Assembly: GCF_004745945.1 (NCBI RefSeq)
Contig: NZ_SRLE01000009.1
Coordinates: forward strand, 186,001-250,000
DNA: 64,000 bases
DNA from: Mangrovimicrobium sediminis
Lineage (GTDB): Bacteria > Pseudomonadota > Gammaproteobacteria > Pseudomonadales > Halieaceae
Reading direction: 5' to 3'
Each line of letters starts with the position of its first letter. Positions within the stretch are counted from its first letter, which is position 1. A program made the position numbers and the translations under genes. A model generated the notes under the pieces. The model saw nothing but the letters and a program-made list of their open reading frames with translations. It was not told where the DNA came from and made no database searches. This document shows positions 26,875 through 38,984 of this stretch, piece after piece.

Positions 26875-28719
26875 ATGAGTATGGATACTCTATTCAACCT
26901 CACATTACCGGCGCAGGAAGCGCTGGAATACGAGCACTTCCCGCTGCGGGAGGATGCGGCCCGCGCGTGGGCGGCACAACTGCCGGTCACCAATATTCGC
27001 GACGTTTCCCACCGCCTGCTGGACGCCATCGGCGACCTCAACCATTTCCCGACCCGCCCGGAACGCCGGTTCCAGGTGCTGGATGCGCTGTCCGAACACC
27101 TGCGTGTCACCCTGACCAACCTGACCCGGCGCTTCCTCAACCAGCCGCTGGTCATGCCCGCCGGCCCGCAGCAACTGGCTGACCGCACCGATTCGCTGCT
27201 GCGCCAGTTGCAGCTGGCCTACGCCATCATCGCCACCCAGACCCTGGCGGAGCCGGACAGCGTGCGCGAGACCAACCCGGCCCGGCTGCTGTGCGAATCC
27301 CTGTACCGCGCGGTGCACTACACCGGCCGTCGCATCCTGCTCGCCTACCAGCTGCACCGGCCGGCGCCGCTGGGTTGCTGGCTGACCCTGCACAAGCTCT
27401 ACGCCCTGGCCGAATACCAGGACCTGGCGCGGCTGCCGGTGGCGGAACGCGAGGGCGGCACCGGCAGCGTGGTCGCCGCCTACCTGCAGGCGCTGATGCT
27501 CGGCTGCAGCAAGCCCAACCAGCTGCGCCAATCCGACCTCGAGGCGGTGTACCAGGCCCTGGGCCAGTGGAGCGGCCAGCTGGAGATCGGCAAGCCGGAC
27601 GAGCTGCAGGGGCTGTTCGCCGTCGACCTCGGCCGCGACCAGCCCGCGATCTACCGCAGCCTGTACGGCGACAACCGCTCCGCGGGCATGCGCAGCATCG
27701 ACACCGGCCCGCTCATCCACCTGCTGGGCGAACTGCGCAGCGCCGACGAGGCCAACCAGCGCCGCGGGGTCAAGCTGGAAACCGGCACGGTACTGTCCTC
27801 GAACATGCTCGGCCACCTGGTCGATGCACTGGGCACCATGAGCATGCGCAACTTCAAGCGCGTCATGGTCGAAGGTCCGGTGCAGGTCGCCCCCGGTATC
27901 GCCGGTGCGCACTTCCACGCCGCCGGCGAGCGCAATTTCGCACGCCTCATTCACGGCGACGACAAGCGGCCACAGCTCTCGGTGAAGGACGACTACCGCG
28001 ATACGCTGAAGAACCACGGCCAGCGCGATGTCTGGCGCGCGGCAAACCCCGGTTCGGACTACCTGCGCGACGACCGCGACGACGACCCGCTGGCCCGGCT
28101 GTCCCACCAGATCGATGTCGATGCGGTCTCCCGCGAGGCCATCAGCAAACAGAAACAGGAAAAGAAGACCCTCACGACAGACCGCGAGGTACCGGTCTTC
28201 CGCGCCCGCCAGATCAACGCCAGCCCGGGCGGCTACTGCCTCGAGTGGGACAACAACCTGCCCGACGAGGTGCGTACCGGCGATATCATCTGCATCCAGG
28301 AGAACCCCAACAGCCCCTGGTCCATCGGCGTGCTGCGCTGGGTGAGCAGGGTCGACCCGCAGCGCACCCTGTCCGGACTGGAACTGCTCAGCCCCCAGGC
28401 CACCGCCTGCGGCGCCCAGAGCCGGCGCAAGGTGGGCGACCAGCTCGACCCGCAGCGCGCACTGTTGCTGCCGGAGATCAAGCTGGTGGGGCAGCCGGCG
28501 ACCCTGGTCACGCCGCGCACCGGTTTTGGCGAGGGCATGAAGGTGACCCTGTACCGCCACGGCGAAACCCGCCACGTGCACCTGACCCGGCAGATCTCTG
28601 CCACCGCCAGCTACGCCCAGTTCGAGTTCCGCGACATGCAGGACATCGACGAGGTGCTGTCCAAGGAAAAAAGCGGCCTGCCGAAATCCGCCTACGATTC
28701 GGTGTGGAGCAATATCTGA
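26875..28719 (+). CDS. Large protein with C-terminal PilZ-like domain
   Basis: A 614-residue soluble protein I cannot name with certainty. The first 380 residues are helical without membrane segments or a signal peptide. Residues about 440-560 resemble a degenerate PilZ domain: GYCLEWDNNLPDEVRTGDI, WSIGVLRWVSRVD and a following GLELLSPQA are the typical beta-barrel strands. The N-terminal RxxxR of canonical PilZ is not obvious, so binding of cyclic di-GMP is uncertain. It starts at ATG 26875 (a GTG lies two codons earlier). It is transcribed away from efp and converges with serB. Similar proteins in pseudomonads have been proposed as c-di-GMP effectors; that link is from memory and is tentative. 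Confidence 0.75.
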   Translation: MSMDTLFNLTLPAQEALEYEHFPLREDAARAWAAQLPVTNIRDVSHRLLDAIGDLNHFPTRPERRFQVLDALSEHLRVTLTNLTRRFLNQPLVMPAGPQQLADRTDSLLRQLQLAYAIIATQTLAEPDSVRETNPARLLCESLYRAVHYTGRRILLAYQLHRPAPLGCWLTLHKLYALAEYQDLARLPVAEREGGTGSVVAAYLQALMLGCSKPNQLRQSDLEAVYQALGQWSGQLEIGKPDELQGLFAVDLGRDQPAIYRSLYGDNRSAGMRSIDTGPLIHLLGELRSADEANQRRGVKLETGTVLSSNMLGHLVDALGTMSMRNFKRVMVEGPVQVAPGIAGAHFHAAGERNFARLIHGDDKRPQLSVKDDYRDTLKNHGQRDVWRAANPGSDYLRDDRDDDPLARLSHQIDVDAVSREAISKQKQEKKTLTTDREVPVFRARQINASPGGYCLEWDNNLPDEVRTGDIICIQENPNSPWSIGVLRWVSRVDPQRTLSGLELLSPQATACGAQSRRKVGDQLDPQRALLLPEIKLVGQPATLVTPRTGFGEGMKVTLYRHGETRHVHLTRQISATASYAQFEFRDMQDIDEVLSKEKSGLPKSAYDSVWSNI

Positions 28720-28782
28720 GCCCGCGGTCGCGGACTATTTCTGAATCGCGGTAACTCGCTATGTCGGAACCGCAACGCGGCG

Positions 28783-30000
28783 TCAGGCCCCGCGCTGGTA
28801 GCGGTCGCTGAACCCCAGCAGGTAGAGAATCGCGTCCAGCCCGAGAGTGGAGATGGACTGCTCCGCGGACTGCTTGACCAGCGGCTTGGCGCGAAACGCC
28901 ACCCCCAGCCCGGCGATACTCAGCATGGGCAGATCATTGGCGCCGTCGCCGACGGCGATCACCTGTTGCAGGTCGATACCCTCGGCCTCGGCCAGGCGGC
29001 GCAGCAGCTGCGCCTTGCGCTGGCCGTCGACGATGTCGCCGGTCACCCGGCCAGTCACCCGCCCGTGCTCGATCTCCAACTCGTTGGCGAACACGTAGTC
29101 GATGCCCAGGCGCTGCTGCAGGAAGCGCGCGAAGTAGGTGAAGCCGCCGGAGAGGATCGCGGTGCGATAGCCCAGCGCGCGCAGGGTGGAAATCAGGTGC
29201 TCGGCGCCCTCGGTGATCTTCAGCTCGCCGGCCACCGTCGCCAGGGCGGTTTCCTCCAGGCCCTCGAGCAGGGCGACCCGGGCGCGGAAGCTCTCGCTGA
29301 AATCCAGTTCCCCGCGCATGGCGCGCTCGGTGATCGCGCTGACCTGCTCGCCGACCCCGGCGCGCTTGGCCAGCTCGTCGATGACCTCGGCCTCGATCAG
29401 CGTGGAGTCCATGTCGAAGGCCACCAGGCGGCGGTTGCGGCGGTACATGTTGTCCTGCTGGAAGGCGAGGTCGATGTCCAGTTCCGAGGCGACCTCGAGC
29501 AGTTCGCGGCGGAAGTCGGCGGCGTCGGGCAGCGGGCCGCGGGCGGAGAACTCGACACAGGCCTTGGACTGGGCGGGCAGTTCGCCCAGCGGAATGCGCC
29601 CGGACAGGCGCGTGATGCTGTCGATGTTGAGCTGGTGCGCGGACACCACGCGGGTGACCCGGGCGATCTGGTCGGCGCTCAGCTTGCGCGCCAGCAGGGT
29701 GATGATGTAGCGCGGCCGGCCCTGCGCCCCGACCCACTCGGCGTAGCTGTGCTCGTCCACCTGCGAGATACGCGCGCGCATGCCGAGCTCGGCCGCGCAG
29801 GCTTCCACAGCCGCGCGCAAGGGCGCGGCGTCGCAGCCCGCGGGAATCTCCACCAGCATGCCCAGCGACAGGGTGTCGTGAATCACCGCCTGGCCAATGT
29901 CCAGCACGTTGACGCCCTGCTCGGCGAGAATCGCGGCGATGCCGGCGGTGACGCCGGGGTGGTCCTCGCCGGAGAGGCTGATCAGCAGTATGTCGCTCAA
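28783..30000 (-). CDS. serB: Phosphoserine phosphatase with N-terminal ACT domains
   Basis: Last step of serine synthesis, O-phosphoserine to serine plus phosphate. From a TTG start preceded by GGGGAG (4 nt spacing) the protein is 405 residues and begins SDILLISLSGEDHPGVTAGI after the initiator. Two ACT-like regions fill residues 1-175. The HAD domain has FDMDSTLIEAEVIDELAKRAG (nucleophile Asp), LSGGFTYFARFLQ and VIAVGDGANDLPMLSIAGLGVAF. Conventional in-frame starts upstream would run into the divergent gene's leader. It is divergent from the YtjB-like gene, an arrangement also seen in other gammaproteobacteria. Confidence 0.95.
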   Translation of the reverse strand: MSDILLISLSGEDHPGVTAGIAAILAEQGVNVLDIGQAVIHDTLSLGMLVEIPAGCDAAPLRAAVEACAAELGMRARISQVDEHSYAEWVGAQGRPRYIITLLARKLSADQIARVTRVVSAHQLNIDSITRLSGRIPLGELPAQSKACVEFSARGPLPDAADFRRELLEVASELDIDLAFQQDNMYRRNRRLVAFDMDSTLIEAEVIDELAKRAGVGEQVSAITERAMRGELDFSESFRARVALLEGLEETALATVAGELKITEGAEHLISTLRALGYRTAILSGGFTYFARFLQQRLGIDYVFANELEIEHGRVTGRVTGDIVDGQRKAQLLRRLAEAEGIDLQQVIAVGDGANDLPMLSIAGLGVAFRAKPLVKQSAEQSISTLGLDAILYLLGFSDRYQRGA

Positions 30001-30161
30001 GGTGCTCCCCGGCGGCCGTGGTTGCAAAGGGCCGCTATTCTACCCGCAGGGCACGAGCCGGTCCAAGCGCCGCCGGGCTGCCGCGCGCAGCCGCCGAGGC
30101 ATGCCCCCGCGCCGCGGCGGGTGGTTTATACTGGCGCGCAAATCCGGCCGGAAGACGCCCC

Positions 30162-31412
30162 GTGAAGCAATTCAAGCACGCACCGCTCAGCCAGCAGATT
30201 GCCACGGCTGCCGCCGCCCTTTGCCTGGCGGTCAGCCTGGCACTGGTGGCCCTCGCCGCGATTTCCAGCGGGCACATGCTGCGCGAGCAGCAGGCCCACT
30301 TCGGTCGCGCCCTGGCGCGGCAGGTGGCGGCGCAGGTCGGCCTGGGGCTGGAGACCGGCGACCTGCTCAGCGTGCGCGCCACCGCCCAGCGTTTCGTCGA
30401 CACCACCGCCGCCGAGCAGGTGGCCATCATCGATGTCGAAGGCAAGCCGCTGGGCGAGGCCGGCCGGCCCGAGGGCCTGGACCTGTACACCGCCAGCGCG
30501 CCGATTACCGTGGAGGCGAATATCGCCGGCGAGGCGCGGGTGACGGTGAGCACCGATGCCGCCAGCGCGGCGCAACGACGCTTTGTGCTCAGCCTGCTGG
30601 GCCTGGCGGTGGTGCTCAGCCTGGCGGTATACGGCGCCGGCATGCAGCTGGGCCGGGTGCTGGGGGCGCGGCTGGGCGGCCTGTCGCGCCGCCTGACGCT
30701 GGAGGATGCGGCACCGGGCCAGGCCAGCGGCAATGAACTGCTCAATTTGCAGCAGCGGGTCGATGCTCTGCCCATGGACCTGCTGCGCACCCGCGACCAG
30801 CGCGCCGCCAGCGAGGAACACTACAGCCACACCGCGGTGCTCTACCTGCAGCTGGACAGCCTCGCCGACTACGTGGACACCCTGGACGAGCAATCCCTGC
30901 ACCGCTACATCGAGCGCCTGCACCGGCTGGTATACACCGCGGCGGGCTTCTACGGCGGCGAGATCCAGGTGGCGCGGCAGTTCGCACTGGCGGTGTACTT
31001 CACCGGCGAGAGCAAGGGCGGCAGCGCGGCGTTTCGCGCCGCGTCCTGTGCCTGGCTGGTGCGCGCCGCGGCGCGCGAACTGGACGACGCGCGCTCGCTG
31101 TCGCTGCGCTTTTTCATGGCGGTGGGCTTGAGCGAACTGGGTATCGGCGACAGCGCGGACATCTACCCCGGGCTATACATGCAGTCCACCCTGGACGAAC
31201 TGCAACAGGCCTGCGCCAGCCGGCCGCCGCAAATACTGCTCTCACCCGCGGTGTGCGCCGACACCGACGTCGACGGGCGCCTGCAACACCACGCCACGGA
31301 AGTGTTGGACTACGCCATGCTCGAAGCTGTCGCGGGACCCTATGGCGACCTGCTGGAGCGCCAGCTGCAGCTGATCCTCAAGCGTCAACGGGAGATGGCC
31401 CCCGGGCGCTGA
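30162..31412 (+). CDS. AhpA/YtjB-family inner-membrane protein
   Basis: A 416-residue membrane protein. It starts with GTG (KQFKHAPLSQQIATAAAAL) and has one hydrophobic helix at about 12-35 and a second at about 140-165. The periplasmic segment between them has sensor-like character (LREQQAHFGRALARQVAAQVG, then TAAEQVAIIDVEGKPLGEAG). The 230-residue cytoplasmic part has no catalytic motif that I recognise. Position between serB (divergent) and parC (convergent) matches the YtjB/Smp relatives next to serB in other gammaproteobacteria. Function unknown. Confidence 0.8.
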   Translation: MKQFKHAPLSQQIATAAAALCLAVSLALVALAAISSGHMLREQQAHFGRALARQVAAQVGLGLETGDLLSVRATAQRFVDTTAAEQVAIIDVEGKPLGEAGRPEGLDLYTASAPITVEANIAGEARVTVSTDAASAAQRRFVLSLLGLAVVLSLAVYGAGMQLGRVLGARLGGLSRRLTLEDAAPGQASGNELLNLQQRVDALPMDLLRTRDQRAASEEHYSHTAVLYLQLDSLADYVDTLDEQSLHRYIERLHRLVYTAAGFYGGEIQVARQFALAVYFTGESKGGSAAFRAASCAWLVRAAARELDDARSLSLRFFMAVGLSELGIGDSADIYPGLYMQSTLDELQQACASRPPQILLSPAVCADTDVDGRLQHHATEVLDYAMLEAVAGPYGDLLERQLQLILKRQREMAPGR

Positions 31413-31421
31413 ATGCGGGGC

Positions 31422-33677
31422 TCAGCGCTCCACGGCGATCGCATCCACCTTCTGGAATCCGCGCGGCAGCTTGTTGCCGCGCCGGCCGCGCTCGCCGCGG
31501 TAGTGCTCGAGGTCGGCGAACTTGAGGCGGTGGTGGCGCTTGCCGGCGTACACCACCAGGGCGTCGGTGGGTGCCAGCACCTGCACGCCGATCACGAACT
31601 CCTCGCGCGACAGCACCCGCGCCGCGGGAATGCCGATGATCTTGTTGCCCTTGCCTCGGGCCATCTGCGGCAGGTCCGCCAGCGGGAACACCAGCAGGCG
31701 TCCCTCGTTGCTCACCGCCGCCACGCAGGCCTCCGCCGCCGCCTCGGGTACCGGCGCCGGCTGCAGCACGCGGCCGCCCTTGGGCAGGTTGAGCACCGCC
31801 TTGCCCGACTTATTCTTCGCCTGCAGGTCGCCCAGTTTGGCGACAAAACCGTAACCGGCGTCCGAGGCGAGCAGGTACAGGCGCTCGTCGGTGCCGGTGA
31901 GCAGGCCCTCGAAGGTGGCACCGGAGGGCGGGCTGATACGCCCGGTCAAAGGCTCGCCCTGGCCGCGGGCGGAGGGCAGGTTGTGTGAGGCCAGCGTGTA
32001 CGCGCGGCCGGTGGAATCCAGCACGATGGTCGGCTGGTTGCTGCGCCCGGGGGCGGCCAGCTTGAAGCTGTCGCCGGACTTGTAGCTGAGGGCCGCGGCG
32101 TCGATGTCGTGGCCCTTGGCGGCGCGAATCCAGCCCTTTTCCGAGAGCACGATGGTGATCGGGTCCGCGGTGGTCAGCTCCAGTTCGCTGAAGGCGCGGG
32201 CCTCCTCGCGCTCGGCCAGGGGCGAGCGCCGCGCGTCGCCAAATTCCTCCGCCGCCGCCAGCAGTTCCTTCTTCATCAGGGTCTTCAGGCGCGCCTCGGA
32301 ACCCAGGGTCAGCTGCAGGCTGTCGCGCTCGGCGGCCAGTTCGTCCTGCTCGCCGCGGATTTTCATCTCCTCGAGCTTGGCCAGGTTGCGCAGTTTCAGT
32401 TCGAGGATCGCCTCGGCCTGGATATCCGAGATACTGAAGCGCTGCATCAGCGCCGGCTTGGGCTTGTCCTCGGTGCGGATGATGTGGATCACCTCGTCGA
32501 TATTCAGGTAGGCGACGAGGTAGCCCTCGAGGATGTGCAGGCGCCGCTCGACCCGCTCCAGGCGGTACTGCAGGCGCCGGCGGGTGGTCTCCTTGCGGAA
32601 CTGCAGCCACTCGCCGAGGATGCGGCCCAGCCCTTTCACGCCGGGGCGGCCGTCGATGCCGATCATGTTCAGGTTGACCCGGTAGCTGCGTTCCAGGTCG
32701 GTGGTAGCGAACAGGTGGCTCATCAGCGCGTCGAGGTCCACGCGGTTGGAGCGCGGCACGATGACCAGGCGGGTGGGGTTCTCGTGGTCGGACTCGTCGC
32801 GCAGGTCGGCCACCATGGGCAGCTTCTTGGCCTGCATCTGCTGGGCGATCTGCTCCAGTACCCGCGAGCCGGAGACCTGGTAGGGCAGCGCGCGCACCAC
32901 CACGTCGCCGCCCTCGCGGTCCCACACGGCGCGCATCTTGAGCGCGCCGCGGCCGGTCTCGTACATGGTGCGGATGTCCTCGCGCGGCGTGATGATCTCC
33001 GCCTCGGTGGGGTAGTCCGGCCCCTGCACGTGTTCGCACAGCTCGGCGACCGTGGTTTTCGGCGCCTCCAGCAGGCGGATGGCGGCGGTGACCACTTCGC
33101 GCAGGTTGTGCGGCGGGATGTCCGTGGCCATGCCCACGGCGATGCCGGTGGTGCCGTTGAGCAGCACGTTGGGCACCCGCGCCGGCAGCACCGATGGCTC
33201 GTCCATGGTGCCATCGAAGTTGGGCACCCAGTCCACCGTGCCCTGGCCCAGCTCGGAGAGCAGGATCTCGGCGTAAGGGGTCAGGCGCGACTCGGTGTAG
33301 CGCATGGCGGCGAAGGACTTGGGATCGTCCGGCGAGCCCCAGTTGCCCTGGCCGTCCACCAGCGGGTAGCGGTAGCTGAAGTCCTGGGCCATCAGCACCA
33401 TGGCCTCGTAGGCCGCGCTGTCGCCGTGGGGATGGAACTTGCCGATCACGTCGCCCACGGTGCGCGCGGACTTCTTGAACTTGGCGCTGGATTTCAGGCC
33501 CAGCTCGCTCATGGCGTAGACGATGCGCCGCTGCACCGGTTTCAGCCCGTCGCCGATGTTGGGCAGGGCACGGTCGAGAATCACGTACATGGAGTAGTCC
33601 AGGTAGGCTTTCTCGGTGTATTGCTTGAGCGAGACCTGTTCGATCCCGTCGTCGTCGATCTGTACGATGTCTGTCAT
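31422..33677 (-). CDS. parC: DNA topoisomerase IV subunit A
   Basis: The DNA-cleaving subunit of topoisomerase IV, which decatenates daughter chromosomes. It has 751 residues, as usual. The N-terminal region is [31 protein letters not shown]. The quinolone-resistance region [28 protein letters not shown] keeps the sensitive-type Ser and Glu. The catalytic Tyr lies in [15 protein letters not shown]. The C-terminal beta-pinwheel (about 500-745) has repeated [23 protein letters not shown]. An AGGA site is 6-8 nt before the ATG. No parE is in the window. Confidence 0.97.
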   Translation of the reverse strand: MTDIVQIDDDGIEQVSLKQYTEKAYLDYSMYVILDRALPNIGDGLKPVQRRIVYAMSELGLKSSAKFKKSARTVGDVIGKFHPHGDSAAYEAMVLMAQDFSYRYPLVDGQGNWGSPDDPKSFAAMRYTESRLTPYAEILLSELGQGTVDWVPNFDGTMDEPSVLPARVPNVLLNGTTGIAVGMATDIPPHNLREVVTAAIRLLEAPKTTVAELCEHVQGPDYPTEAEIITPREDIRTMYETGRGALKMRAVWDREGGDVVVRALPYQVSGSRVLEQIAQQMQAKKLPMVADLRDESDHENPTRLVIVPRSNRVDLDALMSHLFATTDLERSYRVNLNMIGIDGRPGVKGLGRILGEWLQFRKETTRRRLQYRLERVERRLHILEGYLVAYLNIDEVIHIIRTEDKPKPALMQRFSISDIQAEAILELKLRNLAKLEEMKIRGEQDELAAERDSLQLTLGSEARLKTLMKKELLAAAEEFGDARRSPLAEREEARAFSELELTTADPITIVLSEKGWIRAAKGHDIDAAALSYKSGDSFKLAAPGRSNQPTIVLDSTGRAYTLASHNLPSARGQGEPLTGRISPPSGATFEGLLTGTDERLYLLASDAGYGFVAKLGDLQAKNKSGKAVLNLPKGGRVLQPAPVPEAAAEACVAAVSNEGRLLVFPLADLPQMARGKGNKIIGIPAARVLSREEFVIGVQVLAPTDALVVYAGKRHHRLKFADLEHYRGERGRRGNKLPRGFQKVDAIAVER

Positions 33678-33736
33678 GGTTGTCCTATAACCGCTTGTAA
33701 CCCCGGCCGCCGGGGCGGCGCGGGCTTCTCAAAACC

Positions 33737-34534
33737 TCATTTGCGCAGGCTGACCAGCTGCTGGTTGAGGTTGACGATGGCGTTGGCCATGTCGACCAGC
33801 AGGCTGTGAATGGTGGCGGGGTTGCGCTTGATCAGTTCGGTGAACTGCTCCTTGGGTACCTTCGCCACCGAGCAGGTGGTCTTGGCGCGCACAGTGGCAC
33901 TGCGCTCGGCGTGGGTCAAGGCGGCCATGGCACCAAATATCTCCCCCTGGCCGATACGCCCCACCACCACCGAGTCGACCAGCACTTCCGCGGTGCCCGA
34001 GGACATGTGGAAGACGTAGTCGCCATACTCGCCCTGGCGGATGATGTCCTGCCCCGCCTCGTAGAGCTCGAAGCCCGGCGTGGTCTCCGCGTCCGCCGGC
34101 GTGTGCGCCGCCGCCACGCGCAGGGCCAGTCCCGCATAGGTGACCAGGATGCGCGTCCACTGCCGGGTGGCGGCCGGGTCGCGATACACCCGGTGCATGA
34201 ACTCCAGCGCGGGGTAAGCGTTCAGGGTGGCGCCGATATCGCTGGAGTACTGCACCATGGCCGCCTCCTCGCGCCCGCCGGCGATGTCCGGCAGCAGCAG
34301 GTCGCCCTCCTCCAGCAGGTACAGGGTGCGGTCGTGGTAGCGCACCGCCAGGCTGCCCTGCTCGATCAGGTAGATCTGGCTGGGGTCAAAGCCCGGGAAA
34401 TTGCCGCGTTTGGTGGGCGCCACCTGCAACGGGGTGGCGGGCATTTCCAGGGATGCGAGCAGGGAGGCGACCAGCTCCTTGTAGTGCTGACCCAGGACCA
34501 GAAAGTCCCGTGCTACCTCGGCGTTTGCCAGCAT
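33737..34534 (-). CDS. Cyclic nucleotide-binding domain protein
   Basis: A 265-residue cytosolic protein. The N-terminal half has a weak, degenerate CNB-like segment (YLIEQGSLAVRYHDRTLYLLEEGDLLLPD). The C-terminal half has a clearer CNB fold (ELYEAGQDIIRQGEYGDYVFHMSSGTAEVLVDSVVVGRIGQGEIFGAMAALTHAERSATVRAKTTC). No helix-turn-helix follows, so it is a sensor or adaptor rather than a CRP-like regulator. The ATG at 34534 has an AGGA site 11 nt upstream. It is 59 bp upstream of parC on the same strand. Partner unknown. Confidence 0.82.
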   Translation of the reverse strand: MLANAEVARDFLVLGQHYKELVASLLASLEMPATPLQVAPTKRGNFPGFDPSQIYLIEQGSLAVRYHDRTLYLLEEGDLLLPDIAGGREEAAMVQYSSDIGATLNAYPALEFMHRVYRDPAATRQWTRILVTYAGLALRVAAAHTPADAETTPGFELYEAGQDIIRQGEYGDYVFHMSSGTAEVLVDSVVVGRIGQGEIFGAMAALTHAERSATVRAKTTCSVAKVPKEQFTELIKRNPATIHSLLVDMANAIVNLNQQLVSLRK

Positions 34535-34678
34535 CGGAGTATCCTGTTGGTGGGCAGCCGTCGCTAGCGCTGCAGAATTTTTATCCGCGAGCTGTGCGCC
34601 CGCACAGATGCCGCCTATAGTAGCAACTTCTCCACGGCGGGAGCACCCGCTAAATGGCCATAGAAGGATCAAATTCGC

Positions 34679-35134
34679 ATGTCCGTACGCTGGATCACCG
34701 CGAACTTCGAGGAACTGGACAACCGCGCGCTGTACGCCGCGCTGCGCCTGCGCCAGGTGGTGTTCGCGGTGGAGCAGACCAGCATCTACCTGGACCTCGA
34801 CGACCTCGACCAGGCCGCGGTGCACATGCTGGTGCTGGACGGTGAGCAACTGCTCGCTTACCAGCGCTGCCTGCCGCCGGGGCTGCAGGAGGTGGAGAGC
34901 ACCCTGGGGCGCATCGTCGTCGACCAGGCCGCGCGCGGCACCGGCCTCGGCACCGAGCTGGTCGAGCGCGGTATCGCCCACAACCTGGCCACCTGGCCAG
35001 AGTCCAACATACGCATCCACGCCCAGGCACACCTGGAGCGCTTCTACGGCGGGCTGGGTTTCGTCACCGAGGGCGAGCCCTACGACCTGGACGGGATTCC
35101 ACACCTGGAGATGGTGTATTTCCGCGGCGGCTGA
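34679..35134 (+). CDS. elaA: GNAT acetyltransferase, ElaA family
   Basis: A 151-residue GNAT-fold protein. ElaA-type motifs are YAALRLRQVVFAVEQTSIYLDLDDLD at residues 16-42 and the acetyl-CoA loop LGRIVVDQAARGTGLGTELVE near 79-100. HAQAHLERFYGGLGFVTEGEPYDLDGIPHLEM closes the domain. AAGGA lies 12 nt before the ATG. Acceptor unknown. It is convergent with dtd. Confidence 0.92.
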   Translation: MSVRWITANFEELDNRALYAALRLRQVVFAVEQTSIYLDLDDLDQAAVHMLVLDGEQLLAYQRCLPPGLQEVESTLGRIVVDQAARGTGLGTELVERGIAHNLATWPESNIRIHAQAHLERFYGGLGFVTEGEPYDLDGIPHLEMVYFRGG

Positions 35135-35167
35135 GCGCGGGATGGCGCGGCCGCGGTACAGCTGGCG

Positions 35168-35605
35168 CTAGACCTCCAGCAGGAAGGTCACCGGCCCGTC
35201 GTTGACCAGGCTCACCTGCATATCCGCCCCGAAGCGACCGAAGGCCACCGCCGGGTGGCGTTCACGCAGCATCTCGCAAATCCGTGAGTACAGTGCCTCG
35301 GCCTGGGCCGGCGGCATCGCCGAGGAGAAGCTCGGGCGCAGGCCCTTCGCGGTATCGGCGGAGAGGGTGAACTGGGAGACCAGCAGCACGCCGCCGCCGA
35401 TGTCCGCCACCGAGCGGTTCATGCGGCCGCTGTCGTCGGGGAAGACGCGGTAGGCGAGCAGCTTGTCCAGCAGCCGCGCGGCGCCGGCCTCGTCGTCGTC
35501 CTTGTCCAGCCCCAGCAGCACCAGCAGGCCGGTGTCGATAGCGCCGACGGACTCGCCGTCGACCTCGACCCGCGCCCCGGTGACCCGCTGCAGCAGCGCC
35601 TTCAC
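35168..35605 (-). CDS. dtd: D-aminoacyl-tRNA deacylase
   Basis: Hydrolyses D-amino acids from mischarged tRNA. The 145-residue length is exact for the family. Signature stretches are LLQRVTGARVEVDGESVG, LLVSQFTLSADTAKGLRPSFS (catalytic SQFTL) and the cis-Gly-Pro loop NDGPVTFLLEV. GTG start, 7 bp after the typA stop, so it is probably translated from the same message. Confidence 0.97.
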   Translation of the reverse strand: MKALLQRVTGARVEVDGESVGAIDTGLLVLLGLDKDDDEAGAARLLDKLLAYRVFPDDSGRMNRSVADIGGGVLLVSQFTLSADTAKGLRPSFSSAMPPAQAEALYSRICEMLRERHPAVAFGRFGADMQVSLVNDGPVTFLLEV

Positions 35606-35612
35606 GGCGGTG

Positions 35613-37424
<1,812 letters not shown>

Positions 37425-37457
37425 GGTACGGCTCAGAGGGGCACAAAAAGGCCGCGG

Positions 37458-37463
37458 ATTATA
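37458..37463 (-). promoter_or_regulatory. Candidate -10 element for typA
   Basis: TATAAT on the minus strand, about 34 bp before the typA ATG. No good -35 hexamer is visible at 16-18 bp, so only the -10 is proposed. Confidence 0.35.
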
Positions 37464-37535
37464 CACCACCGAATGTTGCAGGAATCATCCCGAATTTTGG
37501 GGATTTTGCAGGTCCCGGGGGCCGCGGCCCGGAAT

Positions 37536-38984
37536 CTAGCCCGGGGCGTAGACCTTGACGTGGGAGAACCCGGCGTCGACCAGGTGGCTGGCGTGCAGCC
37601 GGCTCATCACGCCCTTGCCGCAATACAGCATGTAGGTTTTTGCCGGGTCCAGCTCGCCACTGCGCGAGTGCAGTTCGTAGAAGGGGATCCTGTCCACCGG
37701 CACATGCAGGCGCAGCGGCGCCTGCTCCTCCTCGTCCGGGTGGCGGATGTCGATGATCACGCTGCCGGCCAGCGGCACCGGCAGAACCTCTACGTCGGTG
37801 CGCTCCAGCGCCTCGTCCGCCAGCCGGTCGATACGCGTGCGCCGGGCCGCGCCGATGGCGCGCTCGAGCACGGCCATGTCGAAGCGCGATTCCTCGGCCT
37901 GTACCCGGGGCAAGCGCGCCCGGGTGGTGGGGTTTACCGAGATCACGCCGCAGTACTCGGGCATATTGGCGGCGAATTCGCCGGTGCCGATCTCGCGCGC
38001 GAGGTTGACGATGTCCTCCTTGTCGGTGGCGATCAGCGGGCGCAGCACCAGGCGCTCGCTCACCTCGTCGATCACCGAGAGGTTGCGCAGGGTCTGGCTG
38101 CTGACCTGGGCCACGGCCTCGCCGGTGACCAGCGCGTCCACCTCCAGGTCGGCGGCGATGCGGTCTGCCGCGCGCAGCATCATGCGCTTGAGAATTACGC
38201 CCATCTGGCTGTCCTCCACCCGGGTCAGCAGTTCGGCGACCACTTCCTCGAAGGGCACGCTGATGAACAGCACGCGCTGCCGGCAGCCGTATTTCTGCCA
38301 CAGGTAGAGGGCGACTTCCTTGACTCCCAGCTCGTGGTCGCGCCCGCCGAGGTTGAAGAACAGGAAGTGGGTGCGCATGCCGCGACGCATGGCCAGGTAG
38401 CTGGCCACCGGCGAGTCGAAACCGCCGGAGATCAGCGAGATGACCGAATCCAGGCTGCCCACCGGGTAGCCGCCCAGGCCGCGGTGGCGCTCGCCGATCA
38501 CGAACAGGGTCTTCTTGCTGATTTCCAGTTCCACCTGGACTTCCGGGTCCTTGAGCTTCACGCCGGCGGTATCGGCACAGGCGCGCAGCGCGCCGCCGAC
38601 CACCCGCTCCACGTCCATCGAGGTGAATTCGTGCTTGCCGTAGCGCTTGCAGCGCACGGCGAAAGTCTTGCCGCGCAGGCGCTCGGCGTACACCGGCAGC
38701 ACCAGGTCGGCAATCTCCTCCACCGGCGGCAGCGGGTAGTCGCGCACTTCCAGGATGTAATAGATGCCAGGGATGCAACGCATCGCATCGACCAGGGTCT
38801 CGACACTGGCCTGCTCGCAGTCGCTGACCACCTCGATCTTGTCCCAGCCGCGGCGGACCTCCACCTGCGGGTCGAGCTCGCGCAGCACCGCGCGCAGGTT
38901 CTCGTGCAACTGGGCGACGAAGCGGCGGCGTACCGGTTTGCTCTTGATGGTGATCTCGGGGAAGAACTTGACGACAAATTTCAT
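37536..38984 (-). CDS. thiI: tRNA 4-thiouridine synthase/thiamine sulfurtransferase
   Basis: Inserts sulfur at U8 of tRNA and supplies sulfur for the thiazole of thiamine. The 482 residues from ATG 38984 match the E. coli length. There is an N-terminal ferredoxin-like and THUMP region (to about 165). The PP-loop is ISLISGGFDSPVASYLAM. A C-terminal rhodanese domain (from about 385) has the active Cys in MLYCGKGVMSRLHASHL, as in the gammaproteobacterial long form. A TATAAT on the minus strand at 39019-39024 lies 35 bp before the start. It is divergent from glnA. Confidence 0.96.
   Translation of the reverse strand: MKFVVKFFPEITIKSKPVRRRFVAQLHENLRAVLRELDPQVEVRRGWDKIEVVSDCEQASVETLVDAMRCIPGIYYILEVRDYPLPPVEEIADLVLPVYAERLRGKTFAVRCKRYGKHEFTSMDVERVVGGALRACADTAGVKLKDPEVQVELEISKKTLFVIGERHRGLGGYPVGSLDSVISLISGGFDSPVASYLAMRRGMRTHFLFFNLGGRDHELGVKEVALYLWQKYGCRQRVLFISVPFEEVVAELLTRVEDSQMGVILKRMMLRAADRIAADLEVDALVTGEAVAQVSSQTLRNLSVIDEVSERLVLRPLIATDKEDIVNLAREIGTGEFAANMPEYCGVISVNPTTRARLPRVQAEESRFDMAVLERAIGAARRTRIDRLADEALERTDVEVLPVPLAGSVIIDIRHPDEEEQAPLRLHVPVDRIPFYELHSRSGELDPAKTYMLYCGKGVMSRLHASHLVDAGFSHVKVYAPG

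Noticed and set aside
33737..35104. 455-codon version of the cyclic nucleotide-binding gene
   Set aside because: The first 190 codons are antisense to elaA and lack any family features; ATG 34534 fits the domain start.
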